DNA of 64,000 bases from Actinomadura rupiterrae (GCF_024172125.1 NZ_JAMZEA010000003.1:496001-560000); one strand, 5' to 3'. Positions 52,543-61,432 are shown, counted from the first letter of the stretch. The notes: generated from the sequence alone by a model not told the origin. Translations and numbers: made by a program.

Positions 52543-54033
52543 GTGCAGCTCGACCTCTGGCTACTCCTCGGAGCCACGCTCATACTCTGCGCGATCGTCG
52601 CCGTGCGGTTGTCCACGAGTGCGGGTCTCCCCACGCTCCTCGCCTACCTCGGCCTAGGCCTGCTGATCGGCGAGTCCGGTTTCGGACTGCGCTTCGACAA
52701 CGCGGAGCTCGCCGAGGTGCTGGGCCTAGCGGCACTGGTGCTCATCCTCGCCGAGGGCGGCATCACCACGGACTGGCAAAAAGTGCGCCGATCGGTGCCC
52801 GCCGCCCTGTCGGTGTCCACGATCGGCACTCTCGTCAGCATCGGCGTCGTCGCCGTAGCGGCCAACTGGCTCCTCGGCATGGACTGGCGCCTGGCGTTCC
52901 TCCTGGGCGCGGTACTGGCGCCGACGGACGCGGCGGCAGTGTTCTCAGTACTGCGACGCCTGCCGCTCCCCCCGCGCCTTACGGGCCTGCTAGAGGCGGA
53001 GTCCGGTTTCAACGACGCGCCAGTGGTAATCGTCGTCGCCACGCTCAGCGCATCGGAAGCCGCACACGGCGTACCGAACCTCGCCGAACTCGCCGGGGTC
53101 ATGGTCTACGAGCTGGTCGTCGGCGGCCTCATCGGCTTCGCAGCCGGATGGGCCGGTGTCTTCACCCTCCGTAGGATGGCCCTCCCCGCATCCGGCCTTT
53201 ACCCCATCGCGGTGCTGTCCCTAACGGTCGACTCTTACGGCGCAGCGAACCTGATTCACTCCAGTGGCTTCCTCGCGGTTTACGTCAGCGCCCTAGTGCT
53301 GGGCAACGCGCGCCTACCGCACCGCCCCGCAACCCGGGGCTTCGCCGAAGGAATCGCCTGGCTGGCCCAGATCGGCCTGTTCGTCATGCTCGGCCTACTC
53401 GCCTCGCCTAGCGACCTGCCCGCCCAGATCGTCCCGGCCATAGTGATCGGCTTCGTGCTGCTTCTCGTGGCGCGCCCCTTGTCGATCCTGATTTCCACGG
53501 CCGGATTCAAGCTTTCCCTTGGGGAGAAGCTGTTCGCCTCGTGGGCGGGCCTGCGCGGCGCGGTTCCGATCGTCCTGGCGACGATCCCCTGGGTGAAGGA
53601 CGTGCCGGGCGCGACCCGCCTCTTCGCGATCGTCTTCACCGTCGTGGTGCTGTTCACGCTCCTTCAGGGCCCGACACTGCCCCTGGTGGCGCGCTGGTGC
53701 GGCCTGAAGGACGACTCGCGCGCCCGCGAACTGGGCGTCGAAGCCGCCCCCCTTGAGGAACTCCATGCGGACCTCCTGGAGATCCGGATTCCTGACGACT
53801 CCCACCTGAACGGTGTCGAGATCTTCGAGCTGCGCCTCCCGCATGGGGCGTCCATCACACTTGTCGTCCGGGACGGCGAAAGCTTCGTGCCCGAGCCCAC
53901 CACCACCCTGCGCGCAGGAGACACCCTCCTGGTCGTGACCACGGCGGACGTCCGGGACGCGGCGGAACGCCGCCTGCGAGCGGTGAGCCGCAGGGGCAAG
54001 CTCGCAGGCTGGTTCGGCGAGACCGGAATCTAG
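52543..54033 (+). CDS. CPA1-type K+(Na+)/H+ antiporter with RCK C-terminal domain
   Basis: 496 residues from GTG 52543, with aagggtggg upstream. About twelve membrane helices carry CPA signature 'LAPTDAAAVFSVLRRLPLP' (ion-binding Asp in PTDAA) and 'SWAGLRGAVPIVLA'. Residues about 405-490 form an RCK/TrkA_C ligand-binding domain ('LLEIRIPDDSHLNGVEIFEL', 'LRAGDTLLVVTT'), as in KhtU/CvrA-type potassium efflux antiporters, where nucleotides such as c-di-AMP or NAD(H) may gate transport. Probably monocistronic. Confidence 0.9.
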   Translation: MQLDLWLLLGATLILCAIVAVRLSTSAGLPTLLAYLGLGLLIGESGFGLRFDNAELAEVLGLAALVLILAEGGITTDWQKVRRSVPAALSVSTIGTLVSIGVVAVAANWLLGMDWRLAFLLGAVLAPTDAAAVFSVLRRLPLPPRLTGLLEAESGFNDAPVVIVVATLSASEAAHGVPNLAELAGVMVYELVVGGLIGFAAGWAGVFTLRRMALPASGLYPIAVLSLTVDSYGAANLIHSSGFLAVYVSALVLGNARLPHRPATRGFAEGIAWLAQIGLFVMLGLLASPSDLPAQIVPAIVIGFVLLLVARPLSILISTAGFKLSLGEKLFASWAGLRGAVPIVLATIPWVKDVPGATRLFAIVFTVVVLFTLLQGPTLPLVARWCGLKDDSRARELGVEAAPLEELHADLLEIRIPDDSHLNGVEIFELRLPHGASITLVVRDGESFVPEPTTTLRAGDTLLVVTTADVRDAAERRLRAVSRRGKLAGWFGETGI

Positions 54034-54135
54034 GGACCCAGGGGTCCTGACCTGCCCGAACAGTCTTCGGCATAGGCCGGCACGGAGGCGCTGGGAACAG
54101 ATCGGTTGCGAATCCTGTTCACTACATCGGTACCA

Positions 54136-54162
54136 TTAGCAGTCATCTAAGGTGAGTGCCAG
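54136..54162 (+). promoter_or_regulatory. CIRCE-like HrcA operator upstream of fmdB
   Basis: ttagcagtc-N9-gagtgccag differs from the CIRCE consensus TTAGCACTC-N9-GAGTGCTAA at three of eighteen positions and keeps the exact 9-nt spacing. It ends 35 bp before the FmdB start codon, where an operator overlapping the promoter would be expected. Confidence 0.6.
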
Positions 54163-54197
54163 TCCGGATACCCGGTCTGAGGCAGCAAGGAGGGACC

Positions 54198-54536
54198 GTG
54201 CCGACGTATCAGTACGTTTGCACCGAGTGCGGCGAGCCTCTGGAGGCCGTGCAGAAGTTCAGCGACGACGCGCTGACCGAGTGCCCGGCATGCCGCGGCA
54301 AGCTCCGCAAGGTCTTCTCGGCCGCCGGCATCATCTTCAAGGGCTCGGGCTTCTACCGCACCGACAGCCGCGGTGGCTCGTCCTCGACGGTGAGCACCCC
54401 GGCCGCCGGCAAGTCGTCCTCGGCGGACGGCTCATCTGACAAGTCCTCGGCCTCGACCACGTCCTCTTCGGACTCGTCGTCCTCCTCCTCGACGTCGACG
54501 AGCAGCTCGTCCTCGTCGTCCGAGAAGGTCGCCTAA
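54198..54536 (+). CDS. FmdB-family zinc-ribbon protein (Ruc-like)
   Basis: 112 residues from GTG 54198, preceded by the strong Shine-Dalgarno aaggaggg. Residues 1-42 are the FmdB zinc ribbon with two CxxC pairs ('CTECG' and 'CPACRG'), 'YQYVC' at the start and 'GSGFYRTDS' after. The last 55 residues are almost pure Ser with Thr, Ala and Lys, a disordered tail. The mycobacterial homologue Ruc (Rv0991c) is a redox-regulated chaperone of this shape, and I recall it being listed in the HrcA regulon, which would match the CIRCE-like site upstream. Confidence 0.88.
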   Translation: MPTYQYVCTECGEPLEAVQKFSDDALTECPACRGKLRKVFSAAGIIFKGSGFYRTDSRGGSSSTVSTPAAGKSSSADGSSDKSSASTTSSSDSSSSSSTSTSSSSSSSEKVA

Positions 54537-54737
54537 CCGCGTTCAGCGGTTCCCATAGCTTCCCCACAGTCGGGGTCTCTCATAGGCAGAGACTCCGGCT
54601 GTTGTCGTCTTGGCCAGATGCCGTGCGGACGGCCCCATCCCCGCGCACGCGAGTAGCGGAAGCTCGGTTGTCGACGAGTTATCCACAGTTGGCGGCCGGA
54701 CTTCGTTGATCTTGGCCGGGCTGGTTAGTGTCGGCGC

Positions 54738-55556
54738 ATGTCCACTCCTGATTCCGCGTCCGCCGAGATCGGCGTCATCGGCGGCTCCGGCTTCTACTCG
54801 TTCCTCGACAACGTCACCGAGGTGGAGGTCGAGACCCCGTTCGGCCCGCCGAGCGACCCGATCACCCTCGGCGAGCTCGGCGGCCGCCGCGTCGCCTTCG
54901 TCCCCCGCCACGGCGCCGACCACCGCTTCCCGCCGCACCGCATCCCCTACCGTGCCAACCTGTGGGCCCTGCGCTCGCTGGGCGTCCGGCAGGTCCTCGC
55001 GCCGAGCGCGGTCGGCTCCCTCACCCCCGCCTACGGCCCGGGCACCCTCGTCGTGCCCGACCAGCTCGTCGACCGGACGTCGGGCCGTCCGCAGACCTTC
55101 TACGACGAGGGCGCGGCGATCCACGTCTCGTTCTCCGACCCCTACTGCCCGGTCGGCCGCAGTGCCGCCCTGTCCCAGGGGCAGGCCGCCGGCTGGCCCC
55201 CGGTGGACGGCGGCACGCTGGTCATCATCGAAGGTCCCCGCTTCTCCACCCGCGCCGAATCCCAGTGGTTCGCCGCCCAGGGCTGGACCCTCGTCGGCAT
55301 GACCGGCCACCCCGAGGCAGTCCTCGCGCGCGAACTCGCCCTCTGCTACACCCCGCTCTGCCTGGTCACCGACCTCGACGCCGGCATCGAGTCCGGCGAC
55401 GGCGTGACCATGGACGAGGTCTTCCGCGTCTTCGCCCAGAACATCGGCCGCCTCCGCCCCCTGGTCGCCGACATCGTCTCCACCCTCCCCACCGAACGCA
55501 CCTGCCCCTGCGCGAACACCCTGGACGGCATGAAACTCCCCATCCAACTCCCGTAA
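54738..55556 (+). CDS. mtnP: S-methyl-5'-thioadenosine phosphorylase
   Basis: 272 residues of purine nucleoside phosphorylase family 2. 'IGVIGGSGFYSFLDN' (phosphate site), 'VPRHGADHRFPPHRIPYRANLWAL', 'EGPRFSTRAES' and 'GMTGHPEAVLARELALCY' are diagnostic. It cleaves methylthioadenosine to adenine and methylthioribose-1-phosphate in methionine salvage. The fmdB-mtnP-SAF-mscL order is common in actinomycetes. Confidence 0.93.
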   Translation: MSTPDSASAEIGVIGGSGFYSFLDNVTEVEVETPFGPPSDPITLGELGGRRVAFVPRHGADHRFPPHRIPYRANLWALRSLGVRQVLAPSAVGSLTPAYGPGTLVVPDQLVDRTSGRPQTFYDEGAAIHVSFSDPYCPVGRSAALSQGQAAGWPPVDGGTLVIIEGPRFSTRAESQWFAAQGWTLVGMTGHPEAVLARELALCYTPLCLVTDLDAGIESGDGVTMDEVFRVFAQNIGRLRPLVADIVSTLPTERTCPCANTLDGMKLPIQLP

Positions 55557-55640
55557 CCCCGCACGCCCCCGCCGAACGCCACCCCTCACGACCGCCCCAA
55601 AGCCACAAAGCCTTTCATCAAACCCCGGTGAGCAAGATCC

Positions 55641-55657
55641 TGGCGCTTTAAGCGCCA
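55641..55657. promoter_or_regulatory. Palindrome tggcgctttaagcgcca
   Basis: Eight-base arms around a single T, 84 bp after mtnP and 202 bp before the SAF gene. It may be an operator, or a short hairpin terminator if read as a 7-bp stem with a 3-nt loop. The rest of 55,557-55,859 is A/C-rich and holds no convincing gene; a 64-codon frame at 55,673 has no family resemblance. Confidence 0.4.
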
Positions 55658-55859
55658 TCATCACCTCACCCCATGCCCCATACCCAAATCCAACTCCACA
55701 CCGCAACGTGCCGATCACAGAGAGCACCTCGTCATCCATGCACCCGTTGCACAACCACGAAAGAAGTCATGAAACTCAACCTCTTCACGCCGCCCACAGC
55801 GAAGTACGCCCCAACCAATGGGCTCCACAGAACCGAGTCGAGCTTCCTCGGAGAGAACG

Positions 55860-57059
55860 ATGAATGACGGATTCGGACGGAAACGACGCCTGTTAGCAGC
55901 CCTGTTCGCTGCACTCGGCACGGGACTCGTCCTCTTGTCGATCCGACCGTCTGCCCCACGAACCGTCCACATCGCGGTCGCGTCACGAGACCTCGCCGCC
56001 GGGGCGACGCTTCGCCCGAGCGATATTCGAATCGTCGCGCTTCCGCCGGCGGTTCGTCCCGATGGGGCGCTCCGCGATCCGCCTGTCGGTCACGTCCTGT
56101 CGGGGGCTGTCCGAAGAGGCGAGGCACTCACCGATGCGCGCCTGCTCGGACCGGGACTTCTGGACCAGCAACCCCCAGGCACGGTCGCCACCCCGATCCG
56201 GGTAGCCGACGCGGCATCGGCGCGCCTCCTGCGTCCAGGCGACCGAATAGACGTGCTGACCGCCACACCTCCCGGTTCTTCACAAGACCCGCCACCCGTA
56301 CCGGACGAATCCGCCCCAGGACCCAGCCCCGACGGACCGAAACCCCCACCACCCGGCAAGCCGTCCACCAAAACCGCGACACCCGGCATCAACACAAGCC
56401 CCGTTCCCCGGGTATCACCCGCCACCAAGCCTGTCGGCAACCTAGAACTGGAGCCCCCTCTCGCAGCACCAGCGCTCCCGGCCCAGACACCCAGGCCCAT
56501 CCAGACCTGGCCTCCAACGTCCATTGCGGCGGCATCTACGGCACCCTCCCAAGGCCAACCCGACGCACTGCGAAAACAACAGAAAGCAACCGCTCTCTGG
56601 ATTCAAATACCGCCACTCCAGGGCCACACAGCCGCGCGCACCAAGCACCGAGATACAACGCCCCCACCGCCCAGTTGCGCCACTCCGATTTCGCCCGCGC
56701 CCGAACGACGAGAGACCCAGTTCAAGGGAAGCAAGGAGACCAACCTAAGTCACTGCCAAACAAACGATGCATCAACCGGATATGCCTCCGCGGAGATCAC
56801 CTCCTACCGAAGACAGGACGCACAACTCGCAAGAACGGAGGATGGCCTTCGCTTGGAGCCAAGCCCATTGAGGATTGGCCTCGCGGGCTGGTCCCGGGTC
56901 GTGGTCTCGTCCGCTGTCGTCCTGGCAGTGCCTCATGAGGAGAGTGGACTCGGCAATGCTGGGCAAGGTGCATTGGTCGTGCTGGCGACCAGTCGCGCAC
57001 AAGCCGCCGCGCTGGCGGGGGCCGGAGGTCCACTGCTCGTGACACTCGTGCGCGATTGA
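55860..57059 (+). CDS. SAF-domain (CpaB/RcpC-like) protein with a long internal insertion
   Basis: 399 residues from ATG 55860, behind ggagagaacg. An N-terminal membrane helix (about 10-28) is followed by an SAF domain (about 38-105, 'AVASRDLAAGATLRPSDIRI') and 'LRPGDRIDVLTA', where the RcpC-like strand pair should continue. It continues only at about residue 340 ('VVVSSAVVLAVPHEES', then 'GALVVLATSRAQAAAL'). The 200 residues between are Pro/Thr/Lys-rich with atypical, lower-GC codons after about 56,560. CpaB proteins assemble Flp/Tad pili, but no tad genes are here. The insertion could be a tolerated expansion or a sign of decay. Confidence 0.75.
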   Translation: MNDGFGRKRRLLAALFAALGTGLVLLSIRPSAPRTVHIAVASRDLAAGATLRPSDIRIVALPPAVRPDGALRDPPVGHVLSGAVRRGEALTDARLLGPGLLDQQPPGTVATPIRVADAASARLLRPGDRIDVLTATPPGSSQDPPPVPDESAPGPSPDGPKPPPPGKPSTKTATPGINTSPVPRVSPATKPVGNLELEPPLAAPALPAQTPRPIQTWPPTSIAAASTAPSQGQPDALRKQQKATALWIQIPPLQGHTAARTKHRDTTPPPPSCATPISPAPERRETQFKGSKETNLSHCQTNDASTGYASAEITSYRRQDAQLARTEDGLRLEPSPLRIGLAGWSRVVVSSAVVLAVPHEESGLGNAGQGALVVLATSRAQAAALAGAGGPLLVTLVRD

Positions 57060-57112
57060 CCGCGCCACTGTGTTACGGTCTGACGACTCTAAGCGACGAA
57101 AGGATACGTTTT

Positions 57113-57520
57113 ATGGATGGGTTCAAGAAGTTCTTGTTCAGGGGGAACCTGGTCGAGCTCGCCGTGGCCGTCGTCATCGGCGCCGCGTTCAGCGGCCTGG
57201 TCACCGCCTTCGTGAACTCGTTCATCGGCCCGCTGCTGGCCCTGATCGGGGGCAAGCCCAACTTCGACGCCCTCGGCTTCACGATCAACGGGACGCTGTT
57301 CCCCTACGGGAAGTTCCTCACCGCCCTGATCTCCTTCCTGATCACGGCCGCGGTGATCTACTTCTTCATCGTCCTGCCGATGGCGAAGCTGCTCCAGCGG
57401 CTCACGCGCAAGGAAGAGGCTTCGGAACACCCCTGCCCGCACTGCCTGAGCGACATCCCGATCAAGGCGACCCGCTGCAAGTTCTGCACCTCCGAAGTCC
57501 AACCCATCCTCCCCGCCTGA
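57113..57520 (+). CDS. mscL: Large-conductance mechanosensitive channel MscL
   Basis: 135 residues from ATG 57113, with gaaagga upstream. The MscL core 'GFKKFLFRGNLVELAVAVVIG' opens TM1, and TM2 covers about residues 70-95. The C-terminus ends in a double-CxxC mini zinc ribbon ('CPHCLSDIPIKATRCKFC'), a feature of many actinobacterial MscL proteins absent from the E. coli form. It opens on membrane tension to relieve hypo-osmotic shock. A C-rich tract, then the second repeat region, follow the stop. Confidence 0.92.
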   Translation: MDGFKKFLFRGNLVELAVAVVIGAAFSGLVTAFVNSFIGPLLALIGGKPNFDALGFTINGTLFPYGKFLTALISFLITAAVIYFFIVLPMAKLLQRLTRKEEASEHPCPHCLSDIPIKATRCKFCTSEVQPILPA

Positions 57521-57629
57521 CCAGCCCACCCCCTCTCCCGTTCCCACACCAAACCCACATCCGCCCCCTGCCTCCCCTTCAATACACCGCACCAGCACCC
57601 CGTTCCCCAGGCTCCGCAACACCTGACAT

Positions 57630-59200
57630 GCCTAACCGCATGCGCCCTGGTTTGGGCGACAGAGCGGCCAAGTTAGTACGGCACAGCGCCCAGGCCAGCA
57701 CGCCCGCACGGCATCTGACCTCCGCGACCGCTTACTACCTGGTCTGCGAGCTGCGGCGCCCCTGGCACGTGCGGCGGTGCGCGGAACTGCGCGCCCGTAC
57801 GCGGCCTGGCTTGCGGGGCGCTGCGCCGGACCGACGCGACCGCTCACCCCTGGCTCATGCGGGGCGGCATCCGCACCTGTGCGGCGCGGCGCCCGGAGCT
57901 GCGCGACCGCAGGCGCCCCTGACACGTGCGGCGGCGCGCAGAACTGCACGTCCGAATGCGGCCTGGCTTGCGGGGCGCTGCGCGGGACCAGGGTGCCCGC
58001 GCGGCGGCTGACCCGGTCGGCCGCTTACGCTCGGCTTGGACGACGCGCGCTCGGACTCGCGCCACCCACCCACGTTCTGGCTCGTGCGGCAAAGAGGATG
58101 GCCTTGCGAACGAGTGCACCCTGACGTGGGCAGCGCGGCGCCTCCTCCAGCTCGTCGCCTCCCGCCCGTCTGATGTGCTTGACCGTATACGTCCTGCATG
58201 CGCCCGGCGCGACGCACGGATCTGCATGCCCGCCTGCGGTCCGGCTTGCGTGACGCTGTGCCGGACCAGCGTGCCCGTACGGCGCTTGGCTTGGACGGGC
58301 GCTCGCGTCCGGCTTGTACGAGAACGCCAGCGAGTTTGTCGGTTCCGCGCCCAGGCCAGCGTGCCCGCACAGCGTCTGACTTTCGCGACCGCATACGACC
58401 GGCCTACCGGATGCGGCGCCCTGGCATGTGCGGTGCAGCGCGCAGGCCTGCGCTTGCGTCTGCGGTTGGCTTACGTGAGTCTGTGCCAGATCAGCGCCCG
58501 TACGGCGCTTGGCCTGGGCGGGCGCTCGCGTCCGACTCGTACGAGAGCGCCAGCCAAGTTGTCGGCTCGGCACCCAGGGCAGCTTGCCCGCACGGCATTT
58601 GGCCCTCGCGACCGCTTTCGACCTGGCCTGCCGGATGCGGCGCCCTGGCATGGGCGGCGCAGCACGCAGCCTGCGCTTCCGACTGCGGCCTGGTACATGC
58701 AGCGCAGCGCGCGGAGCTGCGCCGCACGTATGCGGCCTGGTTTGCCTGGCGCTGCGCGGGACCCGCGCGACCGCCCGCCCCTGGCTTGTGCGGCGCGGTG
58801 CCCGGAGCTACGCGACCGCGAGCGCCCTGGGGCATGCGGTGTTGCGCGTGGAGCTGCATGCCCGTATGCGGTCTGGCAGCGCGGGCCGGTGTGCCCGTGC
58901 GGCGCCCGGCCTGGGCGGTTACTTACGCCCGGCTTGTACGGCAGGCCGCTCGGACGTGCGTAACCGCTTCCGTTCTGGCTCCTGCGGCACGGCGGGCTGG
59001 CATGCATGCGCTGCGCGGGACCAGGGAGCCTGCTGGGGTGGACGGTGCGGCGTTCGCTTCGCTTGGCGGCGTGTCTTCCTTGGCTGCGGGGCGCGGTGGT
59101 CTGGCCTTATACGGGATGAGGGATGCGAGGTTGGGCGCCCGCGGGGCGGCTTGGCTCGTGTGTGGCGCCCTTGGTTTGCGATGCGCATGAACTGGGTTGT
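57630..59200. repeat. Degenerate long-period repeat tract, about 1.6 kb
   Basis: No plausible gene lies between mscL and the sigma factor. The tract is made of diverged direct copies. A segment at 57,755-57,845 recurs at 57,912-58,002 (157-bp step). A longer one at about 58,234-58,430 recurs at about 58,460-58,655 (about 225-bp step). A word beginning cccaggccagc(a/g) followed by 'gcccgcac' recurs near 57,690, 58,350 and 58,573. Words such as 'gcctggcttgcg' and 'gcgcgaccgc' appear throughout. Several frames stay open for 100-340 codons but translate to Arg/Ala/Cys/Leu-rich strings without domains. C-rich left and G-rich right flanks mirror the first array. Confidence 0.7.
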
Positions 59201-59247
59201 GCGGCGCAGCGTCTGGTCTGCGTGGGCAGATGGCGCCTGGTTTGTGA

Positions 59248-59280
59248 GGGCGGGTCTGGGGGCTTGGGGGTTGGGGTGGG
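59248..59280 (+). other. G-quadruplex-type run upstream of the sigma factor
   Basis: Seven runs of three to five G within 33 bp separated by one to four bases, on the coding strand of the sigma factor leader. The mirror C-rich run at 57,525-57,545 at the other end of the repeat tract would give a G-quadruplex on the minus strand. Confidence 0.6.
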
Positions 59281-59334
59281 TTGAATTGGGCGGGCATGGT
59301 GTGGTTTGGGTTCGTTCGTGGGTGGGGGGGCTTG

Positions 59335-60246
59335 GTGGACTCGGGTGGGGTGGTTTTTGGTGGGTATCGGGAGTTGTTGTTTGGCGTTGCCTATCGGGTT
59401 CTGGGGCGGGTTACGGATGCTGAGGACGTTGTCCAGGAAGCGTGGTTGCGGTGGTCGAGGGCCGACGGGGTGGACGATCCGGAGGGGTTCCTCGTCACGG
59501 TGACGACGCGGTTGGCGATCGACCGGTTGAGGCGGATTCAGGCGCGGCGGGAGGCATATGTCGGGGAGTGGTTGCCGGAGCCGGTGATGACCAGCGAGGA
59601 CGTCGCCGAGGATGTGGTGCGGGCCGAATCGGTCTCGCTGGCGCTGCTTGTCGTGTTGGAGTCGTTGTCGCCGCTTGAGCGGGCCGTGTTCGTGCTTCGG
59701 GATGTGTTCTCGTTCTCGTACGCGGAGATCGCGGCCGCGCTGGAGAAGACCGAGCCGGCCGTCCGGCAGGTGGCGGCGCGGGCGCGGGCGCACGTGCGGG
59801 AGCGGCGGCCGAGGTTCGAGGTGGATCCGCGGGTCTGGCGGCAGGTGAACGACCAGTTCATCGGGGCTTGTCTGAATGGTGGCGTTGAGGGGCTGATGGA
59901 GTTGCTCGCCCCGGACGTCCGGCTCATCGCGGACAGCGGGGGCAACGCGGTCGCGCCGCGCCGGATGCTGGTCGGAGCCGACCGGGTCGCGCCGTTCGTC
60001 CTCAAGATCATGCAGTTCGGCACGTCGTTCCTGCGGTCGGTCGACGTCGGGCCGGACGCGCACATCGAGTACCGGCTGGTCTACGCGAACGGCGGGCCGG
60101 CGATCCAGGCGGTCGCGGACGGAAGGCCGTTCGTGCACTTCCAGGTCCAGGTGACGGACGGCAAGGTCAGCGCCTGCTATCTCATCGTGAATCCCGAAAA
60201 GTTCAGCGGGGTGATGTCACAGAACGGGTGGGTTCTGCGTCCTTGA
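59335..60246 (+). CDS. ECF41-type RNA polymerase sigma factor (SigJ-like)
   Basis: About 303 residues if GTG 59335 is used; the frame is open from 59,281 and the G-rich leader makes the exact start uncertain. Sigma region 2 ('YRELLFGVAYRVLGRVTDAEDVVQEAWLRW') and region 4 ('LSPLERAVFVLRDVFSFSYAEIAAALEKTEPAVRQ') are followed by the SnoaL/NTF2-like C-terminal extension typical of ECF41 (about 190-300), ending 'IVNPEKFSGV', which matches the family's NPxKL-type tail. In ECF41 the extension replaces an anti-sigma factor. The oxidoreductase 4 bp downstream is the expected partner and target type. Confidence 0.9.
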   Translation: MDSGGVVFGGYRELLFGVAYRVLGRVTDAEDVVQEAWLRWSRADGVDDPEGFLVTVTTRLAIDRLRRIQARREAYVGEWLPEPVMTSEDVAEDVVRAESVSLALLVVLESLSPLERAVFVLRDVFSFSYAEIAAALEKTEPAVRQVAARARAHVRERRPRFEVDPRVWRQVNDQFIGACLNGGVEGLMELLAPDVRLIADSGGNAVAPRRMLVGADRVAPFVLKIMQFGTSFLRSVDVGPDAHIEYRLVYANGGPAIQAVADGRPFVHFQVQVTDGKVSACYLIVNPEKFSGVMSQNGWVLRP

Positions 60247-60250
60247 CGGC

Positions 60251-61432
60251 ATGACGACCAACAGCACCACCATCACCATCGTCGGCGGCGGGCTGGGCGG
60301 GCTGACGGCGGCCATCGCGTGCGCCGAGGCAGGCGCCTCCGTCGTTCTGCATGAGGCACATCGGTCACTCGGTGGGCGGGGGCGCGCGACGTCACCGGCG
60401 CCGTATGTGGTCCACGACGGCGCGCACGTCTTCTACGCGGACGGCCCGCATTACCGCTGGCTGGCGAAGCGCGGCCTGGTCAAGGGGCTGGGCTGGCCGA
60501 GCCCGCTCGGATTCTCCCGCGTCCGCTTCCGGGTGGACGGCAGGCTGCGGCTCGCGCCGCCGGTGAGTGTGCTACGCGCCCAGTCGCATCGGTGGCTGAA
60601 GGCGCCGGTGGACGAGGATTTCCACAGCTGGGCGTCCGGCCGCTGGGACGAGCGGACCGCGCGGCAGATGGCCAGCATGATCGGTGTCGCCACCTACGAC
60701 GCCGACACCGGACGCCTGTCCGCCGCGTTCGTCTGGGACCTGTTCCAGCGCGTGTACGGCCCGCGCATGCCCGGCGTCCGCTGGGTGAAGGGCGGCTGGC
60801 AGACCGTCCTCGACCGCATGGTCCAGCGCGCGCGAGAGCTTGGCGTGCGCATCGAGACGTCCTCGCGCGTGGACGCCCTCCCCGAGGACGGCCCGGTGAT
60901 CGTCGCCACGCAACTGGCCTCGGCCGCCCGGCTGCTGGGTGAGGACAACCTGTCCTGGACGAGCGGACACTGTGCCCTCCTCGACATTGCCGTCCGCGCT
61001 GACGCCAAGGACCGCAACCTGGTCTTCGACCTGGACGAAGGGGCCTTCCATGAGAGCTACACCATGCAGGACGACTCGGTCGCGCCGCGCGGCGAGTCCC
61101 TGTACCAGCTCCAGATGCCCGTCCGCCGGAACGAGAAGCACGCGGAGACCCATCGGCGGCTGCGCGCCTTCGCCGATCAGGTTCTGCCGGGTTGGGGCGA
61201 CCGCGTGACCTTCGAACGCACCGCGATCGCCAAGGGCCGCATGGGCGCGCTCGATCTCCCCGGACAAACCTGGCGAGACCGGCCCGCCATCGACCGCGGC
61301 AACGGTGTCTACCTCGTCGGCGACATGGTGGCCGCCCCCGGCATGCGCGGCGAGATCACCATCAACAGCGCTATCACCGCCGCCCACCAAGCCCTCGGCG
61401 CGGCCACCCACGAGCGCAAAGTCCGCACCTGA
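60251..61432 (+). CDS. FAD/NAD(P)-dependent oxidoreductase (phytoene-desaturase-like)
   Basis: 393 residues. The N-terminal dinucleotide-binding 'ITIVGGGLGGLTAAIACAEAG' (GxGxxG) and 'GGRGRAT' are followed by a C-terminal 'GVYLVGDMVAAPGMRGEITINSAITAA' that closes the FAD site, as in NAD(P)/FAD-dependent amine oxidase/phytoene desaturase relatives. It starts 4 bp after the ECF41 gene. ECF41 factors are typically linked to genes for small oxidoreductases, epimerases or carboxymuconolactone decarboxylases, and this one fits. The substrate is unknown. Confidence 0.87.
   Translation: MTTNSTTITIVGGGLGGLTAAIACAEAGASVVLHEAHRSLGGRGRATSPAPYVVHDGAHVFYADGPHYRWLAKRGLVKGLGWPSPLGFSRVRFRVDGRLRLAPPVSVLRAQSHRWLKAPVDEDFHSWASGRWDERTARQMASMIGVATYDADTGRLSAAFVWDLFQRVYGPRMPGVRWVKGGWQTVLDRMVQRARELGVRIETSSRVDALPEDGPVIVATQLASAARLLGEDNLSWTSGHCALLDIAVRADAKDRNLVFDLDEGAFHESYTMQDDSVAPRGESLYQLQMPVRRNEKHAETHRRLRAFADQVLPGWGDRVTFERTAIAKGRMGALDLPGQTWRDRPAIDRGNGVYLVGDMVAAPGMRGEITINSAITAAHQALGAATHERKVRT

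Noticed and set aside
55673..55867. 64-codon frame before the SAF gene
   Set aside because: Overlaps the SAF start region, no ribosome binding site, atypical codons and no homology pattern.
57726..58963. 345-codon and 313-codon frames in the second repeat tract
   Set aside because: Arg/Ala/Cys-rich low-complexity translations, no domain, no ribosome binding site, and several overlapping frames equally open.
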